From: Candidatus Rokuibacteriota bacterium
GTDB lineage: Bacteria; Methylomirabilota; Methylomirabilia; Rokubacteriales; CSP1-6
NCBI GenBank assembly: GCA_003221435.1
Contig: QHRS01000014.1
Span: forward strand, 1 to 14,224
DNA length: 14,224 nucleotides
Direction of reading: 5' to 3'
The translations under genes and the position numbers were made by a program. Within the stretch, counting starts at the first letter, position 1, and every line of letters starts with the position of its first letter. The notes under the pieces are model-generated. The model worked only from the letters and a program-made list of their open reading frames with translations. It made no database searches and was not told the origin of the DNA. This document shows positions 1-7,183 of this stretch, piece after piece.

Positions 1-10
1 CATTCGGCGT

Positions 11-970
11 ATGTTCGGCGTGGCCCTGCCCGGTCGCGGTCCCCTTGCCAAGCCTGATCTGATCCTCAAGATCGCCGAGCGCGCCGAGAGCCTGCGGTTC
101 AGCTCCGTCTTCGTCACGGATCACGTGGTGCTCCCGGTCTCGGCTGCGACGTCGATTTACCCCTACTCGCCAACGGGCCAGTTCCCCGGCGGGATGGAGC
201 AGGACTACCTCGAACCGCTGACGCTGATGAGTCATCTCGCCCGCGCGACCCGGCGGGTCCGCCTCGGCACGAGCGTGCTCGTGATTCCGTATCGCAATCC
301 CGTGGTCACGGCGAAGATGCTGGCGACGATCGACGTGCTCTCGGGCGGGCGCGTCATCCTGGGCGCCGGCGTCGGATGGCTCCAGGAGGAATTCGACGCC
401 CTCGCCGCGCCGCCGTTCGCCGAGCGCGGCCGGGTCACGAACGAGTACCTGCAGATCATGCGGGCGTGCTGGACCAAGGCGCCCGTGAGCTTTCACGGCC
501 GCTACTACTCGCTGCGCGAGGTGTATGCCTTGCCCAGGCCGAGCCAGGCGGGCGGCATCCCGATCTGGATCGGCGGGCACACCGACGGCGCGCTTCGCCG
601 GGCCGGCGAGCTGGGCGACGGCTGGCATCCGATCGGCTCGCGGCCGCCGGCCCGCCTCGAGCCCACCGAGTACGCGCAGAAGGTGCGGCAGCTCCACGCC
701 TACGCGCGGGCCGCCGGCCGCGATCCGACCTCGATCGCGCTCACCTTCCGCGTCCCGATGCAGGTGCTCCCGAGCCGCTCCCGCGCGGCCGCCGGCGACC
801 GGCCGCGGTTCCAGGGCACGGCCGCGCAGGTCACCGCCGACGTCCGCGAGTACCAGGCGCTCGGCGTCACGCACTTCGTCTTCGATGCGGTCGCCCGGGA
901 CGGGAAGGCGATCCTGACCAACATGGAACGCTTCGCCAACGACGTCCGTCCGAAAATCAAGCCCAAGTAG
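11..970 (+). CDS. LLM-class F420-dependent oxidoreductase
   Basis: Flavin/deazaflavin-dependent oxidoreductase of the luciferase-like monooxygenase class, a cytosolic TIM barrel expected to use reduced F420. Visible hallmarks are an N-terminal beta strand FGVALPGRG, the VFVTDHVV segment, the LGTSVLVIPYRNPVVTAKML block, and the strand-turn LSGGRVILGAGVGW, which together look like the Rv2161c-type subfamily. A second conserved patch is IPIWIGGHTDGALRRAGELG. At 319 residues the length is normal. The ATG at 11 gives only MFGVALPG before the first strand; an upstream start outside the window is possible because the frame is open to the left edge. The stop lies 3 bp before the next gene, so the two are probably co-transcribed with the F420 synthesis genes. 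The substrate cannot be told. F420 rather than FMN use is inferred from family and context. Confidence 0.9.
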   Translation: MFGVALPGRGPLAKPDLILKIAERAESLRFSSVFVTDHVVLPVSAATSIYPYSPTGQFPGGMEQDYLEPLTLMSHLARATRRVRLGTSVLVIPYRNPVVTAKMLATIDVLSGGRVILGAGVGWLQEEFDALAAPPFAERGRVTNEYLQIMRACWTKAPVSFHGRYYSLREVYALPRPSQAGGIPIWIGGHTDGALRRAGELGDGWHPIGSRPPARLEPTEYAQKVRQLHAYARAAGRDPTSIALTFRVPMQVLPSRSRAAAGDRPRFQGTAAQVTADVREYQALGVTHFVFDAVARDGKAILTNMERFANDVRPKIKPK

Positions 971-973
971 TCC

Positions 974-1408
974 ATGCACCGTCTGACTGCGGAGGCGGCC
1001 GAGTTCGTGTCCACCGCGCGCGTCGCCCGACTGGGCACGGCCGACGCCTCGGGCCGGCCGCTCGTCGTCCCCGTCTGCTACGCGTTCGACGGCCAGCGCT
1101 GGTACTCGGCGATCGACGGCAAACCGAAGCGGGCCGCCGGCGGGGAGCTCAAGCGGCTCGGCAACATCAGGGAGAACCCGCGGGTCTCCGTGCTCGTCGA
1201 CCATTATGACGACGACTGGCGCCGCCTCCGCTACGTCATCATCCGCGGGACGGCGGAGCTGCTCTCCGCACGCCCGGAGCACACCTACGCGCTCGACCTG
1301 CTCACCGCCAAGTATCCGCAGTACGCGCAGGTCCCGCTGCGCCGCGACGGTGGCGTCGTGATCCGTGTGACGCCCGACTCGTTCGTCCAGTGGGCGTACG
1401 CGGCATGA
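974..1408 (+). CDS. PPOX-fold F420-dependent protein (Rv0121-like type)
   Basis: A 144-residue split-barrel protein of the pyridoxamine 5'-phosphate oxidase-like superfamily, in the class that binds F420. The N-terminal strand pair reads ARLGTADASGRPLVVPVCYA, followed by a strand with WYSAIDGKPKR, then NIRENPRVSVLVDHYDDDW, which is highly characteristic of the small PPOX class F420-dependent family (TIGR03668 type). The C-terminal VIRVTPDSFVQWAY closes the barrel. Length and order of elements are complete. The ATG at 974 follows the previous stop by 3 bp, and the stop overlaps the cofG start as ATGA, which implies translational coupling. Its substrate is unknown. Placement before cofG supports F420 use over FMN or PLP. 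Confidence 0.88.
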   Translation: MHRLTAEAAEFVSTARVARLGTADASGRPLVVPVCYAFDGQRWYSAIDGKPKRAAGGELKRLGNIRENPRVSVLVDHYDDDWRRLRYVIIRGTAELLSARPEHTYALDLLTAKYPQYAQVPLRRDGGVVIRVTPDSFVQWAYAA

Positions 1409-2547
1409 TCTCGCACCAGCGGGCGCAGGGCCTCATCGACGGCCCGCCGGCGGCGCTCCCCGACCTGCTCGCGGAAGCCGCCGAGATGCGGGACCGAGGA
1501 CGCGGCCCGCGCATCACGTTCTCGAAGAAGGTGTTCGTGCCGCTGACGACCCTGTGCCGCGACTACTGCGGGTACTGCGCGTTCCGCCGGGACCCGGGCG
1601 AGCCGGGCGCCCACACCATGACCCCCGACGAGGTCGTGGCGCTCGTGCAGGCCGGGGGGCGCATCGGCGCGAAGGAGGCCCTCTTCTCGCTCGGCGACAA
1701 GCCGGAAGCGGCGTTCGCCGAGCACCGGGACTTCCTCCGCCGCCACGGCCACAGGACCACGCTCTCGTACCTCGGCGCCATGTGCGGGTTGACGCTCCGG
1801 GAATCGCCCCTCTTGCCCCACGCGAACCCCGGCGTGATGAGCGAGCGCGACCTTTCGATGCTGCGCGAGGTCACCGTGAGCATGGGGATCATGCTCGAGA
1901 CGGTCTCCGAGCGGCTCCTCGGGCCCGGCATGGCCCACGACCGCGCGCCCGACAAGGTCCCCGCGCGCCGGCTCCGGACGATCGCGCTCGCGGGGAAGCT
2001 CCAGATCCCGTTCACGACGGGCATCCTGATCGGTATCGGCGAGACGCCGCGCGAGCGCGTCGAGGCGCTCGTCGCGATCCGCGACCTGCACGAGCGCTAC
2101 GGGCACATCCAGGAAGTGATCATCCAGAACTTCCGCGCGAAGGGCCGGATCCCGATGCGGGATCAGCCGGAGCCGTCGCTCGAGGATCTGCTCCGCGCGA
2201 TCGCGGTGGCGCGACTCGTGCTCGGGCCCGACGTGAACATCCAGGCGCCGCCGAACCTCTCGGCCGCCGGCTGGCCCCGGCTCCTCGACGCGGGGCTCAA
2301 CGACTGGGGCGGTGTCTCGCCGCTCACCCTCGACCACATCAACCCTGAGCGCCCCTGGCCGTTGATCGCCGACCTCCGCCGCCACACGGCGGCGGCCGGC
2401 TTCGAGCTGCGCGAGCGCCTCGCGGTCTATCCCGAATACGCCGGTCGGCCCGAGTTCATCGCCGAGCCGCTGCGCGCGCGTCTCGCGGCGCTGACCGACG
2501 GAGACGGCCTCGTCAAGGAGTCCTATGAACGCTGGCGACACTGGTAG
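1405..2547 (+). CDS. cofG: FO synthase subunit CofG (radical SAM)
   Basis: 7,8-didemethyl-8-hydroxy-5-deazariboflavin synthase subunit 1. With CofH's product it forms the deazaflavin FO by radical S-adenosylmethionine chemistry. The radical SAM cluster motif CX3CX2C is visible as LCRDYCGYC (C51, C55, C58 from the chosen start). Further family signatures are IGAKEALFSLGDKPE, MLETVSERL, TTGILIGIGETPRERVEAL, IIQNFRAKGRIPM and the C-terminal APPNLSAAGWPRLLDAG with DWGGVSPLTLDHINPERPWP. At 380 residues it is a stand-alone CofG, not an FbiC-type fusion. The ATG at 1405 overlaps the previous stop as ATGA. A GTG at 1390 is in frame but would add only five residues and deepen the overlap. The 3' end overlaps cofH by 23 bp. 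Confidence 0.97.
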   Translation: MISHQRAQGLIDGPPAALPDLLAEAAEMRDRGRGPRITFSKKVFVPLTTLCRDYCGYCAFRRDPGEPGAHTMTPDEVVALVQAGGRIGAKEALFSLGDKPEAAFAEHRDFLRRHGHRTTLSYLGAMCGLTLRESPLLPHANPGVMSERDLSMLREVTVSMGIMLETVSERLLGPGMAHDRAPDKVPARRLRTIALAGKLQIPFTTGILIGIGETPRERVEALVAIRDLHERYGHIQEVIIQNFRAKGRIPMRDQPEPSLEDLLRAIAVARLVLGPDVNIQAPPNLSAAGWPRLLDAGLNDWGGVSPLTLDHINPERPWPLIADLRRHTAAAGFELRERLAVYPEYAGRPEFIAEPLRARLAALTDGDGLVKESYERWRHW

Positions 2548-3793
2548 CCTCGCGCTCTCGCTCGACTGGGCGTCGGCGCCCGTCCGCCGCGTCCTCGGCC
2601 GAGCGCTCGACGGCGGCGAGATCTCCGTCGGGGAGGCCGACATCCTCGCGACGGCGACCGGCCGGGACCTGCATGCGCTCGGGCTCGGCGCCGACGAGAT
2701 GCGCCGGCGGCAGGCCGGCGACGTCGTCACGTTCGTGATCAACCGCAACATCAATTTCACGAACGTGTGCATCAAGCACTGCACGTTCTGCGCGTTCAGC
2801 CGGGACCACCGCGAGGAGGAGGGCTACTTCCTCCCCGTGCTCGAGGTCGTCAATCGCGCGCGCGAGGCGCAGGAGATGGGCGCGACCGAGGTCTGTCTCC
2901 AGGCCGGGCTCCCGCCGAAGCTCGACGGCCGGTACTACATCGACCTCTGCGCGGCGATCAAGCGCGAGCTGCCCGAGATGCACCTCCACGCGTTCTCGCC
3001 CGAAGAGGTCCTCTACGGCTCGATCCGCTCGGGGCTCCCGATCCGGGACTATCTGCTCGAGTTGAAGAAGGCGGGACTGGGCACCCTGCCCGGAACGTCC
3101 GCGGAGATTCTCGATCAGGACATCCGGGACGTGATCGCGCGCGGCCGCATCACCGTCAAGCAGTGGGTCGAGGTCATCACGACGGCGCACGCGCTCGGCA
3201 TCCGCACGACGTCGACGATCATGTACGGGCACATCGAGACCCCGGCCCACTGGGTCCGGCACATGGATCTGCTGCGGCGGATCCAGAAAGACACGGGCGG
3301 GTTCACCGAGTTCGTGCCGTTGAGCCTCATCCACCAGGAGGCGCCGATGTACGCCAAGCGCCTGGTCCCCGGCGTTCGGCCCGGCGCGACCGGGACGGAA
3401 GTCGTCCGGATGCACGCGCTCGCGCGGCTCGTGCTCGGACCGTCGTTCCGGAACATCCAGTCGTCGTGGGTGAAGGAGGGGCCGAAGCTCTCGCAGCACC
3501 TTCTGACCGTCGGCGCGAACGATCTCGGCGGCACGCTGATCAACGAATCGATCTCGACCAGCGCCGGCGCCCAGCACGGACAGCTCGTCCCGCCCGCCGA
3601 GCTGCGGCGGCTCATCCGCGACGCGGGCCGCGTGCCCGCCCAGCGGAACACCGTCTACGCGCTGCTGCGCGTCTACGACGACCCGGCGGCCGACGACGCC
3701 TCGCCGCTCGACCGCGTGGAGGACGCGGAGGCGCGGTTCGGCTCCTACCGCCGGCTCACGGCCGCGACCGAGTTCCGCTTCACTCGGCGGTAG
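2525..3793 (+). CDS. cofH: FO synthase subunit CofH (radical SAM)
   Basis: 5-amino-6-(D-ribitylamino)uracil--L-tyrosine 4-hydroxyphenyl transferase, the first half of FO synthesis. It joins a tyrosine-derived group to the ribityl-uracil intermediate by radical SAM chemistry. The CX3CX2C motif is in VCIKHCTFCAF (C82, C86, C89), preceded by NRNINFTN. Further CofH features are EVCLQAGLPPKLDGRYYIDL, LHAFSPEEVLYG, LPGTSAEILDQDIRDVI, TSTIMYGHIETPAHWVRHM, and NDLGGTLINESISTSAGAQH near the C-terminus. The 422-residue length is typical. The start ATG at 2525 has a good AAGGAG Shine-Dalgarno at about 2515-2520 and lies inside the end of cofG, so the pair is translated together. The separate G/H arrangement resembles archaea and cyanobacteria rather than actinobacterial FbiC. 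Confidence 0.97.
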   Translation: MNAGDTGSLALSLDWASAPVRRVLGRALDGGEISVGEADILATATGRDLHALGLGADEMRRRQAGDVVTFVINRNINFTNVCIKHCTFCAFSRDHREEEGYFLPVLEVVNRAREAQEMGATEVCLQAGLPPKLDGRYYIDLCAAIKRELPEMHLHAFSPEEVLYGSIRSGLPIRDYLLELKKAGLGTLPGTSAEILDQDIRDVIARGRITVKQWVEVITTAHALGIRTTSTIMYGHIETPAHWVRHMDLLRRIQKDTGGFTEFVPLSLIHQEAPMYAKRLVPGVRPGATGTEVVRMHALARLVLGPSFRNIQSSWVKEGPKLSQHLLTVGANDLGGTLINESISTSAGAQHGQLVPPAELRRLIRDAGRVPAQRNTVYALLRVYDDPAADDASPLDRVEDAEARFGSYRRLTAATEFRFTRR

Positions 3794-3807
3794 CCCACGC
3801 GGGCTGG

Positions 3808-3835
3808 TTGTGGTATTAATTCCGGGCGTTGTGAT
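3808..3835 (+). promoter_or_regulatory. Weak candidate promoter ahead of HU gene
   Basis: The 87-bp gap after cofH contains the only AT-richer patch nearby (TATTAATT at 3814-3821). A possible -35 TTGTGG (3808-3813) and -10 TGTGAT (3830-3835) are separated by 16 bp. A short 5-bp stem AGCCC/GGGCT (3792-3805) directly overlaps the cofH stop. This would let the HU gene be expressed separately from cofGH, but the match to consensus is modest. Confidence 0.28.
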
Positions 3836-3880
3836 GTGCACGCACCCGCGTCCAGAGGACACCCAACCACGGAGGAATTC

Positions 3881-4168
3881 ATGGCCAAGATGATGACGAA
3901 GCCCGCGACGATCGCAGCCCTCTCCCAGAAGGCGAACCTGTCCAAGAAACAGGTGGTCGAGGTGTTGGACCAGTTGATCGCGCTGGCGACGAAGGAAGCC
4001 AAGAACGGATTCGTCCTCCCCGGGTTCGGCAAGCTCGTCCTCGCCAACCGCAAAGCCCGGATGGGGCGCAACCCCCAGACCGGCGAGCCGATCAAGATCC
4101 CGGCGAAGCGGGTGCTGAAATTCCGGATCACGAAGACGCTGAAGGACACGGTGCTTGGCAGGAAGTAA
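3881..4168 (+). CDS. HU/IHF-family DNA-binding protein
   Basis: Small basic nucleoid-associated protein of 95 residues that binds and bends DNA as a dimer. The N-terminal helical part reads TKPATIAALSQKANLSKKQV, followed by VLDQLIALATKEA, then the beta hinge FVLPGFGKLVLANRKARMGR. The DNA-intercalating arm carries GRNPQTGEPIKIPAKRVLKF, a near-canonical HU arm with the conserved NPxTGE and the proline that wedges DNA. Start ATG at 3881 has a strong GGAGG at 3871-3875 with ideal spacing. Upstream in-frame codons to 3836 have no such signal. It sits between cofH and the GNAT-like gene. Nothing links HU to F420, so this is either a chance insertion into the cluster or co-expression of a housekeeping gene. 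The N-terminus (MAKMMTKPATIAAL) suggests the lysine-rich HU variants seen outside Enterobacteria. Confidence 0.93.
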   Translation: MAKMMTKPATIAALSQKANLSKKQVVEVLDQLIALATKEAKNGFVLPGFGKLVLANRKARMGRNPQTGEPIKIPAKRVLKFRITKTLKDTVLGRK

Positions 4169-4250
4169 CCCTCGACGTCCGTCATCATCGACGTCTGCGA
4201 ACGTTCCCGGGGCCAGTACGGCCCCGGACGCGTCTCGGATACTGCCACGC

Positions 4251-4793
4251 GTGTGGAAGGGCATCGAGTACCGTCCGCTCGACGACCTCGCGCCGGCCCG
4301 GGACCTCTTCGCATTCGCCGCCGCCGCGTTCCCGACCGTCCCCGACCCCACGGTGGCCCTCGGCGCCTGGGCGGAGGGCGCCCGGCTCGTCGGCGCCGTC
4401 GTGGGGGAACGCGCCGGGACGACCGCGCTCCTGTCCGGCCCGGTCGTCGTCAGCGGTCGGGTCGAGGCCCCCGCGGCGAATACGCGCGACGCGAACGCCC
4501 CGCTCGAGATCGCCGAGCAGCTCGTCGGCGCCGCCGTCGCCCATGCGACGGCCAATGGGGTCGAGACGATCTTCGCGCGGCCGCAGGGGCTCGACCGCGT
4601 CTGGGTCCGTTTCGGCTTCATCCCGGTCCCCGAGGTCGCGCTGCCCGCGACGCTCCGCGGCCGGCCGGGCGCCGGGCTCTTCGCATACCGCCGCGGCAGC
4701 GCGCTCTGGAGTTGGCGCGAGTCAGCTGGCGAAGAGGATCAGGGTTTTTCGCTGGCGGCTCGCCGACGGCGCTCGGCTCGAAGTTCCACCTGA
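4251..4793 (+). CDS. GNAT-like acetyltransferase, degenerate CoA loop
   Basis: Protein of about 180 residues with the layout of a GNAT acetyltransferase. A strand pair around ARLVGAVVGE is followed by TTALLSGPVVVSG, then a helix EIAEQLVGAAVAHATANGV, a strand ETIFARPQ, and the typical late segment VWVRFGFIPVPE (compare xxYxRFGF). The usual pyrophosphate-binding loop (Q/R-x-x-G-x-G/A) before the helix is not visible; the segment reads TRDANAPLEIAEQL instead. Catalysis may therefore be lost or altered. The GTG at 4251 is preferred because homology-like sequence begins there; a TTG at 4155 inside the HU gene is also in frame but adds a low-complexity leader. The C-terminus ends in an unrelated Arg/Ser-rich tail. 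It stops 5 bp before cofD. No function in F420 synthesis is known for such a protein. Confidence 0.6.
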   Translation: MWKGIEYRPLDDLAPARDLFAFAAAAFPTVPDPTVALGAWAEGARLVGAVVGERAGTTALLSGPVVVSGRVEAPAANTRDANAPLEIAEQLVGAAVAHATANGVETIFARPQGLDRVWVRFGFIPVPEVALPATLRGRPGAGLFAYRRGSALWSWRESAGEEDQGFSLAARRRRSARSST

Positions 4794-4798
4794 CCACA

Positions 4799-5725
4799 AT
4801 GCGGGTCACGGCGCTCGCGGGGGGAACCGGCGCGGCGAAATTTCTCCGCGGCCTGACATCCTGCATGAACCCCCGCGACCTCACCGTCATCGGCAACACG
4901 GGCGACGACACCGAGATCTGGGGTCTGCACGTCTCGCCCGACCTCGACACGTTGACCTACGCGCTGACCGGGCGCCTCGACGTCGCGCGGGGCTGGGGCC
5001 TGGCCGATGACACCTTCCGCGCCCTCGCGGCGATGGGTGTCCTCGGCGGCGAAACCTGGTTCCGCCTCGGCGATCGCGATCTGGCGACCCACATCTACCG
5101 GTCGCGCGCGCTCCGCGCCGGGGTGAGCCTGACCGGCGTGACGAACGCGATCGGCCAGGCGCTCGGCCTCCGGATCCGGCTTCTGCCGATGAGCGACGAC
5201 GGCGTGAAGACCCGCATCCAGACGCCCGACGGCTGGATGAGCTTCCAGAACTACTTCGTTCGGGAGAAGGCGCGTGCCCGTACGATCGGCATCGAGTACG
5301 CGGGCGCCGAGAAGGCGGTCCCCGCGCCCGGGGTCCTCGACGCGATCCGCACCACCAATGCGGTCATCGTCTGCCCCTCGAACCCGATCACCTCGATCGG
5401 GCCGATCCTCTCGGTTCCGGGCATCCGGGCCGCGCTCATGGAGACGAACGCGATCGTCCTCGCGATCAGCCCGATCGTCGGCAGCGCTGCCGTCAGCGGT
5501 CCGGCCGGCGAGCTGATGAGCGCCTGCGGGCTGCCCGTCAGCCCGGTCGGCGTCGCGCGCACCTACACTCCGTGGCTCGACCTGCTCGTGATCGACCGGC
5601 GCGACATCAAGCAGACTCACGCGGTGCTCGAGCTGGGCGCGGAGCCGGTCGTCACCGACACGGTCATGACCGACCACGCGAGCGAGACCGCGCTCGCGCG
5701 CCTCGTGCTGGAGACCCTGGCATGA
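4799..5725 (+). CDS. cofD: 2-phospho-L-lactate (or analogue) transferase CofD
   Basis: Transfers a phospho-lactyl-type group from a guanylylated donor made by CofC to FO, giving F420-0. The N-terminal MRVTALAGGTGAAKFLRGL is the family's glycine-rich phosphate loop. VIGNTGDDTEIWGLHVSPDL, TYALTGRLDVARGWGLADDT and FRLGDRDLATHIYR are diagnostic, as are MSDDGVKTRIQT near residue 130, FQNYFVREK, CPSNPITSIGPIL and ISPIVGSAAVSGPAGELM. Length is 308 residues, normal for CofD/FbiA. ATG 4799 is chosen because the conserved N-terminus begins exactly there. The same frame is open much further upstream, but that part is antisense-like shadow of the GNAT gene. No clear Shine-Dalgarno is present, so translation is probably coupled to the gene ending at 4793. 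The stop overlaps an ATG (5722) in the cofC frame as ATGA. Confidence 0.97.
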   Translation: MRVTALAGGTGAAKFLRGLTSCMNPRDLTVIGNTGDDTEIWGLHVSPDLDTLTYALTGRLDVARGWGLADDTFRALAAMGVLGGETWFRLGDRDLATHIYRSRALRAGVSLTGVTNAIGQALGLRIRLLPMSDDGVKTRIQTPDGWMSFQNYFVREKARARTIGIEYAGAEKAVPAPGVLDAIRTTNAVIVCPSNPITSIGPILSVPGIRAALMETNAIVLAISPIVGSAAVSGPAGELMSACGLPVSPVGVARTYTPWLDLLVIDRRDIKQTHAVLELGAEPVVTDTVMTDHASETALARLVLETLA

Positions 5726-5729
5726 TCTT

Positions 5730-5760
5730 CCTCGGAGGTGGGCTCCGCCCCCCGCCGAGG
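5730..5760. repeat. GC-rich 31-bp hairpin between cofD and cofC
   Basis: Imperfect palindrome with two 14-nt arms around a TCC loop: CCTCGGAGGTGGGC then GCCCCCCGCCGAGG, with two mismatches. It fills the space between the cofD stop (5725) and the cofC ATG (5764). The right arm carries GAGG 3 bp before that ATG, so folding would hide the nearest Shine-Dalgarno-like sequence. There is no U-tract, so it is not a classic terminator. A related GGGGGGC...GCCCCCC hairpin lies at 10105-10134, which suggests a small palindromic repeat family. Confidence 0.8.
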
Positions 5761-5763
5761 ACT

Positions 5764-6423
5764 ATGACTGCCGTCGCCGCGGTCCCGGTCAAGGACTTCG
5801 CCAGCGCGAAGCAGCGGCTCGCCGCCATCCTGACGCCGGCCGAGCGCGCGGCCCTCGCGCGCGCGATGCTCGAAGACGTCCTGGAGGAAGTGTGCGCCGC
5901 GCGACTCCGGACGGTCTACGTCGTGACGGACGACCCCGAGGTCGGCGCGCTCGCTGGGCGGTTTCCCGTCACGCTGCTCCACGAGGAAGAAAGGCGCGGG
6001 CACTCCGAGGCCGTCGCGCTCGCCCAGGCCGCCGCCGTCGAACGCGGTGCCGGTCTCTTCTTGACCGTGCCCGGTGACGTGCCGGGCGTGACGGCCGCCG
6101 AGCTGCACACGATGCTCGAGGCAGCGAGCAGTGAGCGCGCCGCCGTGTTCGTGCCGTCGGCCTCCGGCTACGGGACGAACGGCGCGCTGCTGCGGCCACC
6201 GGACGCGATGACGCTCAAGTTCGGCGAGCCGTCGTTCGCCAACCACCTCACCGCCGCGCGCCGCCGCGGTATTACGCCGACGGTGCTGCGCCTGGCCGGG
6301 CTCGGCCTCGACATCGACACGCCCGACGATGTGCGCGCGTTGCTCGACGCCGGGTCTCCAACACGCAGCCGCCGGCTGCTCGCCCGATGGCGCATGCGCG
6401 AGCGACTGACCCCGCGGGGCTGA
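5764..6423 (+). CDS. cofC: Phospholactate (or analogue) guanylyltransferase CofC
   Basis: Activates 2-phospholactate, phosphoenolpyruvate or 3-phosphoglycerate with GTP to give the donor used by CofD; which substrate applies cannot be read here. The nucleotidyltransferase N-terminus VAAVPVKDFASAKQRLA contains the PVKxxxxAKxRL signature. VYVVTDDPEV, GHSEAVALAQAAAV, LFLTVPGDVPGVT, FVPSASGYGTNGALLRPPDA, FGEPSFANHLTAARRRGI and the terminal GLDIDTPDDVRALL follow in family order. Length is 219 residues from ATG 5764. An alternative ATG at 5722 overlaps the cofD stop as ATGA and would add 14 residues encoded by the hairpin (MIFLGGGLRPPPRT). That extension looks like translated repeat, so 5764 is favoured, though coupling makes the upstream start possible. 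The stop lies 3 bp before the cofE GTG. Confidence 0.95.
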   Translation: MTAVAAVPVKDFASAKQRLAAILTPAERAALARAMLEDVLEEVCAARLRTVYVVTDDPEVGALAGRFPVTLLHEEERRGHSEAVALAQAAAVERGAGLFLTVPGDVPGVTAAELHTMLEAASSERAAVFVPSASGYGTNGALLRPPDAMTLKFGEPSFANHLTAARRRGITPTVLRLAGLGLDIDTPDDVRALLDAGSPTRSRRLLARWRMRERLTPRG

Positions 6424-6426
6424 GCC

Positions 6427-7179
6427 GTGCCACCGCGCTATGAAGTGATCGGCGTCGAAGGCATTCGCGAAGTGCGCCCAGGCGACGGGGTCGCGGATCT
6501 GATCCTCGCCGCGGCCGAGGCGCAGGGCACCGCGATCCGCGCGGACGATCTGCTCGTCGTCGGACAGAAGATCGTCTCGAAGGCCGAAGGCCGCCTCGTC
6601 AGGCTCGCCGACGTCACGCCCTCCCCGGTCGCGACCGCGATGGCGACCGCGCTGGGTCGTGACGCGCGACTGGTCGAGGTCATTCTCCGGGAGTCGCGCC
6701 GGGTCGTGCGCATGGACAAGGGCGTCCTGATCGTCGAGACGCATCACGGCTGGATCTGCGCGAACGCCGGCGTGGACCAATCGAACGTCGACCTGGGCAC
6801 GGTGGCGCTGCTGCCAGCGGACTCCGACCGTTCTGCGCGACAGCTCCGCGACCGCGTCCGCACGCTCACCGGCGCCGACGTCGGCGTCATCATCGCGGAC
6901 ACGTTCGGCCGTCCCTGGCGCGAGGGCCTGACCAACATCGCGATCGGCGTGGCCGGCGTCGCGCCCCTCAGAAGCTACCTCGGTGAGCACGACCCCGCCG
7001 GGCATACCCTGCAGGCGACGATCCTCGCGGTCGCCGACGAGCTGGCGGGCGCGGCCGAGCTGGTGATGGGGAAGCTCGATCGCGTCCCCGCCGTGATCAT
7101 CCGCGGGCTCGGGCTGCCGACGGGAGACGAAGGCTCCAAACCCTTGCTGCGCGACCCGTCGCGCGATTTATTCAGATAG
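6427..7179 (+). CDS. cofE: F420-0:gamma-L-glutamate ligase CofE
   Basis: GTP-dependent ligase that adds the gamma-linked glutamate tail to F420-0. Recognisable blocks are the N-terminal VIGVEGIREVRPGDGVADLI, LLVVGQKIVSKAEGRLVRL, VEVILRESRRVVR, GWICANAGVDQSNVD, GVIIADTFGRPWREGLTNIA and the C-terminal IIRGLGLPTGDEGSKPLLRD. It ends after 250 residues with DPSRDLFR, so it is the stand-alone ligase and lacks the C-terminal nitroreductase-like domain present in mycobacterial FbiB. The GTG start at 6427 is placed 3 bp after the cofC stop, and the first conserved strand begins at once. It is followed after 4 bp by the F420 reductase gene, completing a tight cofD-cofC-cofE-fno block. Confidence 0.97.
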   Translation: MPPRYEVIGVEGIREVRPGDGVADLILAAAEAQGTAIRADDLLVVGQKIVSKAEGRLVRLADVTPSPVATAMATALGRDARLVEVILRESRRVVRMDKGVLIVETHHGWICANAGVDQSNVDLGTVALLPADSDRSARQLRDRVRTLTGADVGVIIADTFGRPWREGLTNIAIGVAGVAPLRSYLGEHDPAGHTLQATILAVADELAGAAELVMGKLDRVPAVIIRGLGLPTGDEGSKPLLRDPSRDLFR

Positions 7180-7183
7180 GGGC

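Noticed and set aside
1285..2784. Minus-strand open frame (499 codons) opposite cofG
   Set aside because: Antisense to a clear radical SAM gene, with biased composition and no family features.
2513..4621. Long minus-strand open frame (702 codons) opposite cofH and HU
   Set aside because: Low-complexity Arg/Asp/Glu-rich translation antisense to two well-recognised genes; a high-GC shadow frame.
4253..4798. Possible N-terminal fusion domain on CofD
   Set aside because: The frame is open upstream of 4799, but its translation is Arg/Pro-rich shadow of the GNAT-like gene; CofD homology starts exactly at ATG 4799.
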